From contig JAMONP010000018.1 in assembly GCA_027065695.1 (NCBI GenBank), positions 62,001 through 126,000 on the forward strand: a stretch of 64,000 nt of DNA, in the 5' to 3' direction. This stretch comes from Desulfuromonadales bacterium. Its GTDB lineage: Bacteria; Desulfobacterota; Desulfuromonadia; Desulfuromonadales; BM103. A model generated the notes under the pieces. The model was not told where the DNA came from. It made no database searches and saw only the letters and a list, made by a program, of their open reading frames with translations. Both the position numbers and the translations under genes were made by a program. The first letter of the stretch is position 1. Each line of letters begins with the position of its first letter. Positions 34,248 to 43,227 of the stretch are shown in pieces.

Positions 34248-36383
34248 TCAGAATGAAGACTCACCTCGCAGCGCTTCGCTCATCAGCCCGGCAACATCAA
34301 GAACCAGGATGGTTTTCTGGTTGCCCAATTCTGCAGCTCCAGCGACTCCCCTGACAAAAGCAAGTGCTTTGCCGAGAGACTTGATAACAACATCTTGCTG
34401 CCCCAGGAGTTCATCAACGACAAAACCCATACGCTTTTCTGCCAGACCCACAATCGCAACATAGAGACTATGCTCAGCGTCCTTAACAGCCTCCGGCAAC
34501 CCAAAAACCTGCTCAAGACGCAGCAACGGCACAGTGCTTTCTCTCAATTCCATAACCTCCCGCTTCTCGACAGTCTGAATGGCATCGTCATTGATCATCA
34601 GAGTTTCAAGCACAGAATTGATCGGGATGGCATAGGTTGTTTCACCAACCTGCACAATCAACGCTTTGATAATCGCCAGGGTGATCGGCAGAGTAATAAT
34701 CATGCTGGTCCCCTGCCCCAAAACACTTTTGACCTCGATCATCCCGGAGAGTGCTGCTATGTTGTTTTTAACAACATCCATCCCGACCCCACGGCCGGAG
34801 AGATCGCTAACTTCGTCACGAGTCGAAAATCCTGGTAAAAAGAGCAGTTCATAGACCTCCTCCTCAGTCAGCACCTGGGTGCTAGTAATCAAGCCTTTCT
34901 CAAGCGCCTTACGACGCACCTTGTCAGTATCGATGCCACGACCATCATCATGGACCTCGATAACAACATGATTGCCTTTCTGCGAAGACCAGAGTTGAAT
35001 CAGGCCCTTCTCCGGCTTGCCAGCAGCGCGACGTTCCTGATGGGTTTCCAGTCCATGATCGATCGCGTTACGAATGATGTGCATCAGAGGATCGGAAACA
35101 TCTTCGATGATCAACTTATCAAGCTCAGTATCCGCGCCCCGGATATCAAGATCAACTTTCTTGCCCTGCTCATTAGCAACCCGCCGGACAATCCTGGTCA
35201 TTTTTTCAAACAATTGACCTACGGGGACCATGCGCACAGCCATGACTCCCTTTTGCAATTCATGCAAGCGACGCTCCAGTATACGTGTGGCCTTGCCCAA
35301 CTCTGTCACCAACTCTGTTTCACCACTCCCCTTAAGACGGTCACTGATATCAGTAATTGAACTTTTGGACAGGACCAGTTCGCCAACAATATTCATCAAC
35401 AGGTCAAGCTTATCAATATCGACTCGAACCGTGCGACTGATTGACCGCAACGAACCGCCGCCCTCAGTACCTTCGAGATTTACAGGTAAAGGTGACTCAA
35501 CCGCTGTTGTTGCCATAGCGGTCGTCTTGCCAATGGAATCTGGATCACCAATCGCCTCTGGACCACCAAGAACGAAAGAATCCGAGGCCTCCTGTCCAGA
35601 GACATCATCCACATCGCCGCCAGAATCACCATCACCGGCATCATCACCATAGGTGTGGATATCAAGGTCATCACGACCCAACAACAATTCGATGTCAACG
35701 GAAGTAAGATCACTGCCGAAAAGGATTTGAAAAGCGATCCGCTCGCCGATGTCACCTGGCGAGGGCAGAGTGCTGACGACCTCACCCTTCTGTTTGAGCT
35801 GTTGGGTTATTTCAGCCAATTCCTGATCAAAAGTGGCCAGATCGAAATTCACGCGCAGGAGATTAAGGCGCCGGCCTTTACGTATATTTTCAAGCAGCCG
35901 ATGCTCTTCATACTCGGTCAACACATTTAGAATAGCAGGATCAATATTCAGAGCGGCCAGTGGATCTTCCTCAGCCTGAACATCACCTTCAGCCGCCTGG
36001 CTGATCTGTGTCAGGATAGGGCTGAGATCGATGGTAAAATTCTCATTATTACTTTTACCGTCGATCAGCTGGATCAAAACATCCAGAGCACTGAACAAGG
36101 TGTCGACCAGGGACTGACAGAAGGGAACTTTACCAAGACGCAGACCGTCCAGGAGACTCTCCATGGAATGGGAGATTTCAGACAGATCGTCAAAGCCGAA
36201 CATGCCAGCCAGACCCTTGATTGAATGAGCACCCCGGAAGATACCGTTGAGAACTTCAGGATCACAATCGCTGGAATCGACCGCATCAGCCAATTTGATC
36301 AGGTCAAGACTGAGGGATTCAATAATCTCCTCAGTTTCACTGATAAAATCCTTGAGCGCCTGGGAAGAGTTTATATCGGACAA
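34248..36383 (-). CDS. cheA: Chemotaxis histidine kinase CheA
   Basis: A 711-residue soluble kinase. The HPt domain carries His53 in FRGAHSIKGLAG. A second region, residues 150-245, resembles a P2-type domain. An acidic, Gly/Asp-rich linker (245-310) leads to the dimerisation helices (315-380), the kinase domain with N-box HIIRNAIDHG (Asn438), DDGRGID (478-484) and GRGVGMDVVK (529-538), and a C-terminal CheW-like domain from about 572. All catalytic motifs are intact. No receiver is fused, so phosphate must go to the stand-alone receivers and to CheB. Confidence 0.96.
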   Translation of the reverse strand: MSDINSSQALKDFISETEEIIESLSLDLIKLADAVDSSDCDPEVLNGIFRGAHSIKGLAGMFGFDDLSEISHSMESLLDGLRLGKVPFCQSLVDTLFSALDVLIQLIDGKSNNENFTIDLSPILTQISQAAEGDVQAEEDPLAALNIDPAILNVLTEYEEHRLLENIRKGRRLNLLRVNFDLATFDQELAEITQQLKQKGEVVSTLPSPGDIGERIAFQILFGSDLTSVDIELLLGRDDLDIHTYGDDAGDGDSGGDVDDVSGQEASDSFVLGGPEAIGDPDSIGKTTAMATTAVESPLPVNLEGTEGGGSLRSISRTVRVDIDKLDLLMNIVGELVLSKSSITDISDRLKGSGETELVTELGKATRILERRLHELQKGVMAVRMVPVGQLFEKMTRIVRRVANEQGKKVDLDIRGADTELDKLIIEDVSDPLMHIIRNAIDHGLETHQERRAAGKPEKGLIQLWSSQKGNHVVIEVHDDGRGIDTDKVRRKALEKGLITSTQVLTEEEVYELLFLPGFSTRDEVSDLSGRGVGMDVVKNNIAALSGMIEVKSVLGQGTSMIITLPITLAIIKALIVQVGETTYAIPINSVLETLMINDDAIQTVEKREVMELRESTVPLLRLEQVFGLPEAVKDAEHSLYVAIVGLAEKRMGFVVDELLGQQDVVIKSLGKALAFVRGVAGAAELGNQKTILVLDVAGLMSEALRGESSF

Positions 36384-36438
36384 ATCTTCCTCCAGGCCTG
36401 CTTAAATGTCTGCCGGTCGTTACAGATCATCAAGACTG

Positions 36439-36825
36439 TCAGTCTCCCAGGTATTCACGAATCAGCTGTTGCAATTGGTCAGGAGCAAAAGGTTTGACGA
36501 TGTACGCATTGGCACCGAGTGCCATACCTTTCTCCCGATCACGCTCACTCCCCTCGGTGCTGATGATGAAGAGCGGGGTTTCCTGATAGTTTTCGTTATT
36601 ACGGATAAAGCTGACCAGTTCAAGTCCGTTGATATCCGGCATGTTGATATCAGTAATAATCAGATCGACCTTCTCACGCGGCAGAATACGCAAGGCTTCG
36701 AAGCCATTTGCCGCCTCAACAGTCTCATAATCGCCCATCGCCGCAATCGTCGAAACAATCAGCGAACGCATAGTCAGTGAGTCTTCAGCTATCAGAATTT
36801 TCTTACTCACAACACAGACTCCCAA
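36439..36825 (-). CDS. CheY-like single-domain response regulator
   Basis: A 128-residue receiver with AEDS (acidic pair), phosphoacceptor Asp in LIITDINMPDINGLELV, Thr in FIISTEGS and Lys in VKPF. It precedes cheA by 55 bases and is the closest candidate for the classical CheY of the pathway. It is similar to the receiver encoded at 25034-25408 at the far end of the locus. Confidence 0.93.
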   Translation of the reverse strand: MGVCVVSKKILIAEDSLTMRSLIVSTIAAMGDYETVEAANGFEALRILPREKVDLIITDINMPDINGLELVSFIRNNENYQETPLFIISTEGSERDREKGMALGANAYIVKPFAPDQLQQLIREYLGD

Positions 36826-36887
36826 AATCTAGTTATCAGTGATCCGTTATCAGCAAACACTGGTCACTGGTCTATTCTGATCATTGA

Positions 36888-38648
36888 TTACAGATCCCTA
36901 GCTTTTTCTTTGTTACTCATTATCCTTCGCTCAAGGAGTGCTTTTTCCATTGCCAACCCCGCTTGAGAGAGAAAAATCTCCAATGATTCTGTATCACCGA
37001 CCGGCTTTTCGTCAGGCAAATTGTCACCATAAAGTACGGCGACCACCCGACCTTCACTAATCAGTGGGCCGACAAAGACGTCCTCAGGACGCTTACCACC
37101 CAAATGATCGAAAAGATAATCGTTCCACTCTGTTTGCCGTGGTTCTCTGTGGTAAGGCGCAAACGATTGCAGAGCTTCAGTGAAAATATGTTCCTGTGCT
37201 TTCGGCAATCGAGTGTTACGCACCCGGACATCTGCGGATTCGCCTCCCAGTTCAATACCGAACTGCCCAAGACCGACAATTTCGTCATCCTTGACCAGAA
37301 GAATAACCGCTCGATTCATCAATTCGCTGGCAAACCGCAAAATCAACAGGATAATGCCGCCGCCGAGAGAAGGGTTGTTCAACTCCTGCAGCATACCACG
37401 CAGAAGGTGTAGACCTGGAGTTTGCGGAGGGGCCTGAGTAAGGACATTGCCTTCTATCTCCCCCATCTCCTTAAGTAGTTCCGCACCAAGGTTATGCATG
37501 CCTACGTCATCAGGAGCTTGCTGAACCTGAGCCTCTGCCGCCAGCCTCCCACTAGCGGGAGTTTCATCAATGCCACTGGCAACAATTTCATCAACTAAAG
37601 AGACCAGACCATTACGTCCACGATCCTCAAGTATTTCGTTCTTCTTCGGTTTGGTAAAAAGAACCGGCACAGCCAGACGACGAAGACTCTCTTCCGCCTC
37701 CTGATTGGGATAATCCGACATGACCAAAACCTGAAAGTCAGGATACTTGCTGCGCACTTCCTCAAGAAGTTCCAGTCCGCCAAGGACACCGTTGCCATCA
37801 CGACGCGGCATGATGAGGTCGATGACCAGGGTCGTAGATTGCGAATCAGCAGATGAAACAGCTTCAAGAAAAGAGCGGTAGTTGGTAAAAACGTGGACAT
37901 GGGCCTTACGCTTTTGCAACAGGCTGGCAATCTGCTCGGCGGTATCCGGATCATCGTCGACCACGATAAACCTGCGGGGCTGAGCCTGCTTCTCTACAAC
38001 CTCCTGCAGTTGTTCGGTTTCAACATCACTCGCAACAGAACCAGGCTTTTTACCATAGATCTCGCCTTTAACTTCGACCAGGAGTTGATCAATATCAACC
38101 AGGGATTCGCCGTGCTCATCGACATCATCTCCACGGTGCCGTTTCTCGTCAAGTAGACGACTGCCCTCCATGGCCAGCCACTGGGGACTGAGACCCTGGT
38201 CGAGCATAAATTGCAGCGGATTGAAATTGGTATCAGCCAGCTCATCCGACTCGCCAAGTTCGAAAGAAAAAGCACCCTCATCCCAGCTGAAGAAGCTGTA
38301 AACCACCTTTTCAACCTGCGTGCGAACCGCCGTTTCAATGGCATCGCGGTCAACACCAAAATTACTCACAAGGATGTCGCCAATACGGCGACCATCATTG
38401 TTTCTCTGTTGGATAACAAGAGCTTGCTTGAATGTGTTCATATCGACCAGATCCGCACGCAGAACAAGATCGCCGATGTTCTCTGGAAAGGTCGACGCAG
38501 ACGCACGAATAACCTGGCCATCATGAAAAACAACGCGCCCTTCACGGTCACGGCTGGTCAAATTCAACACACCAGACTTGCGGCTCAGGCTGACGATCTG
38601 CAGGATTTCTCCCAGACCGAGATCTTCAAGGCTACCAACGAGACTCAT
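36888..38648 (-). CDS. PATAN (DUF4388)-receiver-GAF-like protein, first gene of Che locus
   Basis: A 586-residue soluble protein. Residues 1-155 form a PATAN/DUF4388 domain (GSLEDLGLGEILQIVSLS, KSGVLNLT, GRVVFHDGQVIRA). Residues about 220-335 form a receiver with acidic DDDP and the candidate phosphoacceptor Asp in LVIDLIMPRRDG. Residues 415-575 look like a GAF domain (GGIILLILRFASELMNRAVILLV, FVGPLISEGRVVAVLYGD). PATAN domains are found in two-component proteins of Geobacter and cyanobacteria, where they affect surface behaviour; the role here is inferred only by context. It is the promoter-proximal gene of the locus, with a candidate promoter at 38724-38750. Confidence 0.88.
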   Translation of the reverse strand: MSLVGSLEDLGLGEILQIVSLSRKSGVLNLTSRDREGRVVFHDGQVIRASASTFPENIGDLVLRADLVDMNTFKQALVIQQRNNDGRRIGDILVSNFGVDRDAIETAVRTQVEKVVYSFFSWDEGAFSFELGESDELADTNFNPLQFMLDQGLSPQWLAMEGSRLLDEKRHRGDDVDEHGESLVDIDQLLVEVKGEIYGKKPGSVASDVETEQLQEVVEKQAQPRRFIVVDDDPDTAEQIASLLQKRKAHVHVFTNYRSFLEAVSSADSQSTTLVIDLIMPRRDGNGVLGGLELLEEVRSKYPDFQVLVMSDYPNQEAEESLRRLAVPVLFTKPKKNEILEDRGRNGLVSLVDEIVASGIDETPASGRLAAEAQVQQAPDDVGMHNLGAELLKEMGEIEGNVLTQAPPQTPGLHLLRGMLQELNNPSLGGGIILLILRFASELMNRAVILLVKDDEIVGLGQFGIELGGESADVRVRNTRLPKAQEHIFTEALQSFAPYHREPRQTEWNDYLFDHLGGKRPEDVFVGPLISEGRVVAVLYGDNLPDEKPVGDTESLEIFLSQAGLAMEKALLERRIMSNKEKARDL

Positions 38649-38723
38649 AAGCTCTTCTTAAGAAGGTTAAGCAGTAAATTTCGGGACAGAAAACCAGCGT
38701 AACAATCGGAAATTAAATGGGAA

Positions 38724-38750
38724 TCAATATACTTCATTGAGTGTTGTCAA
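38724..38750 (-). promoter_or_regulatory. Candidate sigma-70 promoter of Che locus
   Basis: On the minus strand TTGACA (38745-38750) is followed after 15 bases by TATTGA (38724-38729). The spacing is short, so confidence is moderate. It lies between der and the PATAN gene. Confidence 0.35.
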
Positions 38751-38761
38751 GTAAAGAAAGT

Positions 38762-40075
38762 TTAGTGCTCCCGATCAGAAAACCTCAAACGAATCGGGCA
38801 ACCGACAAAACCAAAAGTCTGCCGCAGGCAGTTCATCAAATAACGCTCATAAGAAAAGTGAACCCCCTCTGCTTTGTTGACGAATATGACGAAGGTGGGT
38901 GGCCGGACAGCCGTCTGGGTGATGTAGAAAAACTTGAGTCGTTTGCCGCGATACATCGGTGGTTGATGATTATGTTCGGCATCTTTCAAAAGTTTATTGA
39001 GATCAGATGTCGACACCTTACGATTGAACTCATCGCTAACCATCTCAACGTCTGCCATGATTTTGCTGACACGCTGGCCGCTGAGAGCAGAGACAAAATG
39101 AATCGGGCTATCAGGAAGAAAGCGGAAGGCTGCGCGGACATCCTTGATATACTCACTCATGGTCCGGTTATCTTTTTTGAGTAGATCCCACTTGTTCACC
39201 AACAGGATTACCGCCCGCCCGCGCTCATGAGCATAGCCGGCAATCGTCAGGTCCTGGTCAGTGATACCTTCCTCTGCATCAATCACCACCAGCGCGATAT
39301 GGGCCCTGTCCAGAGCTTTCAACGCTTGAATGACCGAATACTTTTCCAATCTTTGTGACACTCTGCCCTTACGCCGAATACCGGCCGTGTCAATCAGCAC
39401 ATAACGATGCTGATTATAGGTAAAGGGTGTATCCACACTGTCGCGGGTTGTACCAGCCGTCGGGTTGGCAACCACGCGTTCATAGCCGAGCAATCGATTG
39501 ACCAGTGAAGACTTGCCGACATTGGGACGACCGACGATAGCCATACGAGTCTCGGTGGAGTCGTCATCAACGGGGACATGATCAGGCATCAACCTGAGAA
39601 TCTCATCGACCAGACCGCCTACACCGAGACGATGCTCCGCCGAAACCGGGTGGAGTTCGTCAACACCAAGAGCATAAAACTCGCCGAGATTTTCTTCCTG
39701 TTTTGGGCCATCGACCTTGTTGACCACAAACAATACGGGTTTATCCACCTGCCTCAGCATGTGGGTAACCTCTTCATCGGCAGGGTTCAAACCCTCCTGA
39801 CAGTCCATCAGGAAAATGATGATATCAGCCTCTTCGATGGCCAACTGTGACTGTTCCCGCATCTGCGAAAGCAGGCGTTCACTGCTGGCCGGCTCGAAAC
39901 CACCCGTATCGATCAGAGTAAAATGCTTCTCATAACGAGTCACTTCCGCATAATTGCGATCACGGGTCACACCCGGAAAATCCTCGACAATAGCCTTACG
40001 TTTGCCGAGGATACGGTTGAAAAGCGTCGATTTGCCCACGTTGGGACGACCGACTATGGCAACAATGGAACTCAT
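38762..40075 (-). CDS. der: Ribosome-assembly GTPase Der (EngA)
   Basis: A 437-residue GTPase with two tandem G domains, needed for 50S subunit maturation. The P-loops are [13 protein letters not shown] (about residue 8) and [13 protein letters not shown] (about 181), with DTGG and DTAG switch II motifs and NKVD/NKWD specificity motifs. The C-terminal KH-like domain ([13 protein letters not shown]) is complete. Its start overlaps the stop of the upstream epimerase gene by 4 bases. Confidence 0.97.
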   Translation of the reverse strand: MSSIVAIVGRPNVGKSTLFNRILGKRKAIVEDFPGVTRDRNYAEVTRYEKHFTLIDTGGFEPASSERLLSQMREQSQLAIEEADIIIFLMDCQEGLNPADEEVTHMLRQVDKPVLFVVNKVDGPKQEENLGEFYALGVDELHPVSAEHRLGVGGLVDEILRLMPDHVPVDDDSTETRMAIVGRPNVGKSSLVNRLLGYERVVANPTAGTTRDSVDTPFTYNQHRYVLIDTAGIRRKGRVSQRLEKYSVIQALKALDRAHIALVVIDAEEGITDQDLTIAGYAHERGRAVILLVNKWDLLKKDNRTMSEYIKDVRAAFRFLPDSPIHFVSALSGQRVSKIMADVEMVSDEFNRKVSTSDLNKLLKDAEHNHQPPMYRGKRLKFFYITQTAVRPPTFVIFVNKAEGVHFSYERYLMNCLRQTFGFVGCPIRLRFSDREH

Positions 40076-41115
40076 GAATAATACCCCTTATACCACTCTA
40101 CAAAGCTCCCGACACCATCCTCAATCGACGTTGCCGGGCGAAAGCCGACATCATTGCTCAAGGCATCAACATCGGCCCAGGTGGCAGGAACATCACCTGG
40201 CTGGATCGGCATAAAATTCTTTACAGCAACCCTGCCAAGAGCCTTTTCGAGCGTTTCGATCAGATGCATCAACTCAACCGGGTTGTTGTTGCCAATATTG
40301 TAGACCCGATAAGGTGCTGCACTGGTCCCTGGATCTGGGTTATCGCCAGACCATTCAGGATTCGGCCGGGCCGGTTGATCGATCACGCGGACAACACCCT
40401 CGACAATATCATCGATATAGGTAAAATCTCGCCGCATGCGGCCATGATTAAAAACATCAACCGGCTCACCGGCGAGGATTGCCCTGGTGAAGAGAAACAG
40501 AGCCATATCGGGGCGTCCCCAGGGGCCATAAACGGTGAAGAAGCGCAAACCGGTACAGGGCAGTCCATAAAGATGAGCATAAGTATGCGCCATCAGCTCG
40601 TTCGCCTTTTTGCTGGCAGCATAGAGTGACACCGGATGATCAATATTATCGTGTACCGAAAACGGCATATTGGTATTGGCACCATAAACCGAAGAGGATG
40701 AGGCATAAACAAGATGTCCAACCTGCTGATGCCGACAGCCTTCAAGGATGTTCATGAACCCAACCAGATTTGCATCAATATAAGCATGCGGGTTGGTCAG
40801 AGAATAACGCACCCCGGCCTGGGCGGCCAGGTTGACGACGACATCAAACTTGTCATCAGCAAAGAGTTTTTCCATAGCGCCGCGATCTGCGAGATCACAT
40901 TTTATAAATGTGAAATTATCCTTGTCAGTCAACTGCTTGAGACGATTTTCCTTGAGTGTTACATCATAGTAATCGTTCAGGTTGTCCAGGCCGATGACGG
41001 AGTCGCCTCTGGCCAGAAGACGCTGGCAAAGGTGGGAACCGATGAAGCCGGCGGCGCCGGTTACCAGGATATTGGGGGATGTAGCGCGCGTATTTGAATT
41101 GGTTTTTTTGTTCAT
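40072..41115 (-). CDS. UDP-glucuronate 4-epimerase-like NAD-dependent epimerase
   Basis: A 347-residue extended SDR enzyme. The Rossmann motif is [17 protein letters not shown], and the catalytic residues lie in YASSSSVYG and the YAASKK motif (Tyr and Lys). The [11 protein letters not shown] and [17 protein letters not shown] segments are typical of UDP-glucuronate 4-epimerases (converting UDP-GlcA to UDP-GalA) for capsule and LPS sugars. The UDP-glucose/GlcNAc epimerase alternative is less likely. It is coupled to der by a 4-base overlap, which looks incidental, and lies at the edge of the sugar-nucleotide region. Confidence 0.88.
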   Translation of the reverse strand: MNKKTNSNTRATSPNILVTGAAGFIGSHLCQRLLARGDSVIGLDNLNDYYDVTLKENRLKQLTDKDNFTFIKCDLADRGAMEKLFADDKFDVVVNLAAQAGVRYSLTNPHAYIDANLVGFMNILEGCRHQQVGHLVYASSSSVYGANTNMPFSVHDNIDHPVSLYAASKKANELMAHTYAHLYGLPCTGLRFFTVYGPWGRPDMALFLFTRAILAGEPVDVFNHGRMRRDFTYIDDIVEGVVRVIDQPARPNPEWSGDNPDPGTSAAPYRVYNIGNNNPVELMHLIETLEKALGRVAVKNFMPIQPGDVPATWADVDALSNDVGFRPATSIEDGVGSFVEWYKGYYS

Positions 41116-41689
41116 TATATTGCCTGTTTCAGTTTGTTTTTACTGTTTATTATTTTGTTGAAAAACCATAATCAAGACCGTCGGGTCGCGTCCCGACAGA
41201 CGCCATACTTTTTACAACGCCAAAAAAGTATGCAAAAAGGCTTGCTCCTGCGGAGGGCACTTCTTGCGCCAGTGGTCGGTGTTTTGTTCAGCGACAAAGA
41301 TAAATGAATACGTTTGTGCTGCGTGGCACCGAAGACCAATCCCTGCTTTTTTGAACCCTACAAACTAAAGGTTGGTGCTAAGCTTTATAGCTTGTGCTTG
41401 ATTTGCGATTTTGTAACCCGTTGCTGCAACAGCCCTGCCGAGAACCTGGCAAACCACAACAGCTCAGCAGCAAAAATAAAACAGCAGGAAACCTTATTCA
41501 TCAAGAGCAGTTACTGGTTTACGCACCGACCACTACGAGCAAGAAATGCCTAGCGCCGCGCAAAGCGTTCTTTGGTTACTTTCTTTGGCTTTGGAAAGAA
41601 AGTTACCCGGCTGTCGGCCGGGACCGACGGTCTTGACCTTTAATTATTCTGCAGAAAGGCTCAACTACAAGCCTCAAACTCATATCACC
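41116..41689. other. 574-base gap between epimerase and phosphomannomutase genes
   Basis: Nearly all of this gap is the inverted-repeat element 41172-41636. The remaining ends are AT-rich and may carry the epimerase promoter (41116-41171) and the end of the phosphomannomutase transcript. No protein-coding gene is supported. Confidence 0.5.
41172..41636. mobile_element. 465-base inverted-repeat element
   Basis: TCAAGACCGTCGGG (from 41172) to CCCGACAG (41199) is matched in reverse complement by CTGTCGG to CCGACGGTCTTGA at 41611-41636, with small gaps. A second nested pair is GGCACTTCTTGCG and AGTGGTCGGTG (about 41247-41272) against CACCGACCACTACGAGC and AAGAAATGCC (about 41525-41551). Smaller hairpins such as CATACTTTTT/AAAAAGTATG (41203-41231) and TACTTTCTTTGGCTTTGGAAAGAAAGT (41577-41603) lie inside each arm. 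The centre (41275-41520) has no recognisable gene. Confidence 0.65.
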
Positions 41690-43039
41690 TTATAAACCAC
41701 CTAAAAAATCCAACAATTCCCGAGTCTTCAGACTCATCAACCCCTGATCCCCTCGCGACTCTACATTCAACCTCACCACCGGCTCAGTATTCGACATCCG
41801 CAAATTAAAGCGCCAGTCAGGATATTCTATCGAAAGCCCATCAGTACGATCAATATTGACGGCATCAGCAGCATATTTCGTTTCAACAGCAGCAATCGCT
41901 GCCGTCGGATTCTCCAGAGTCCGGTTGATTTCACCGCTGGCGGGAAACATGCGCATCCGTTCTCCAACCAGCTCGGAGAGCAACTTGCGTTGACGGCACA
42001 TCAATTCAACCACCAGTAGCCAGGGAATCATACCACTGTCACAGTAGGCAAAGTCGCGAAAATAGTGATGGGCACTCATTTCGCCACCGTAAACGGCATC
42101 CTCGGCACGCATGCGTTCCTTGATGAAGGCATGACCGGTTTTACTCATCACAGGCTGCCCACCAGCCTTTTGCACAATATCAATGGTGTTCCAGGTCAAA
42201 CGTGGGTCATGAATAATTTTCGCACCCGGTTGTCTGGAGAGAAATGCTGCCGCGAGCAAACCAACGATATAATAACCTTCGATAAATTCGCCATGTTCAT
42301 TGAAGAAGAAACAGCGGTCGAAGTCACCATCCCAGGCGATACCAAGACCGGCACCATGTTCAAGCACAGCGTCTCGCGTGATACCGCGATTCTCCGGCAA
42401 CAACGGGTTGGGGATGCCGTTGGGAAAAGTCCCGTCCGGCTCATTGCAAATCTTGATAATCTCCAGCGGCAACTGTCGCTCAAGCAGGTCGAGCAGCGGC
42501 CCGGCACAGCCATTACCGGCATTTACCACTATCTTTAAAGGGCGCAAGGCCGAAGCATCTATATAGCTGAGCAAATGACGAATATAAGCAACCCGAGGTT
42601 CGTAAGGTGACACCTGGCCGGCTTTAACGACAGGATCAAAGTCTCCCTCTTCAGCAAGCTGACGAATCCGGTTGAGGCCACTATCACCGCTGATCGGTCT
42701 GCTCTCTTCGCGCACCAACTTCATGCCATTGTAATCCGCCGGATTATGGCTTGCCGTCACCATAATACCACCATCAGCTTTGGCATGCGAAGTGGCAAAA
42801 TAAACCTCCTCAGTACCACACAAGCCAATATCCAGGACATCGGCCCCACCCTCGGTCAGCCCCTTAACCAGAGCAGCCGTCAACGCCGGACTGGTCGGCC
42901 GTACATCCTGACCAACCACCACGGTTTTGGGCCGCAGAAATTGCGCAAAAGCGCGACCGATTCGGTAAGCAACATCCTCGTTAAGTTGGTCGGGGATTCG
43001 ACCGCGGATATCGTAGGCTTTGAAGCAGGATATTTTCAT
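41690..43039 (-). CDS. manB: Phosphomannomutase/phosphoglucomutase
   Basis: A 449-residue alpha-D-phosphohexomutase that makes mannose-1-phosphate from mannose-6-phosphate. The start [11 protein letters not shown], the phosphoserine loop [18 protein letters not shown], the metal-binding [11 protein letters not shown] and the sugar-binding [11 protein letters not shown] are all present. The ATG lies in the centre of a 25-base perfect inverted repeat (43028-43052). The gene is in the same direction as manC, fcl and gmd and supplies their substrate. The bifunctional AlgC-like glucose activity cannot be excluded. Confidence 0.94.
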   Translation of the reverse strand: MKISCFKAYDIRGRIPDQLNEDVAYRIGRAFAQFLRPKTVVVGQDVRPTSPALTAALVKGLTEGGADVLDIGLCGTEEVYFATSHAKADGGIMVTASHNPADYNGMKLVREESRPISGDSGLNRIRQLAEEGDFDPVVKAGQVSPYEPRVAYIRHLLSYIDASALRPLKIVVNAGNGCAGPLLDLLERQLPLEIIKICNEPDGTFPNGIPNPLLPENRGITRDAVLEHGAGLGIAWDGDFDRCFFFNEHGEFIEGYYIVGLLAAAFLSRQPGAKIIHDPRLTWNTIDIVQKAGGQPVMSKTGHAFIKERMRAEDAVYGGEMSAHHYFRDFAYCDSGMIPWLLVVELMCRQRKLLSELVGERMRMFPASGEINRTLENPTAAIAAVETKYAADAVNIDRTDGLSIEYPDWRFNLRMSNTEPVVRLNVESRGDQGLMSLKTRELLDFLGGL

Positions 43040-43052
43040 GATGAAAATATCC
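43028..43052 (-). promoter_or_regulatory. Perfect 12-base inverted repeat centred on the manB start codon
   Basis: GGATATTTTCAT and ATGAAAATATCC flank a single base. On the transcript this would fold the start codon, the first four codons and the leader into one hairpin (with a few central pairs lost to the loop), which could limit initiation. Confidence 0.5.
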
Positions 43053-43192
43053 CCGGGACGCGATAGTCAAAAGCAAAAACAGCATCAAAAGAATAAAAAA
43101 AAGTAGGGTTCATACTAAATCCTTCAAATTCAAGGTGTTCTCGTCCAAATCTTTTAGGTTTTCTCGTTCCGCGTTCCTGCCTTCAAGGTTTT

Positions 43193-43222
43193 CGCGTCCC
43201 TCGTCCCGCGTCCCTCGTTCCG
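43193..43222. repeat. Heptanucleotide tract between manB and manC
   Basis: Four consecutive 7-base units, CGCGTCC-CTCGTCC-CGCGTCC-CTCGTTC, end 6 bases before the manC stop. Degenerate copies (TCTCGTTCCGCGTTCC at 43162-43177) precede them, and GGGACGCGATAGTCAAAAGC (43054-43073) lies near the manB start. Confidence 0.75.
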
Positions 43223-43227
43223 ATCTT

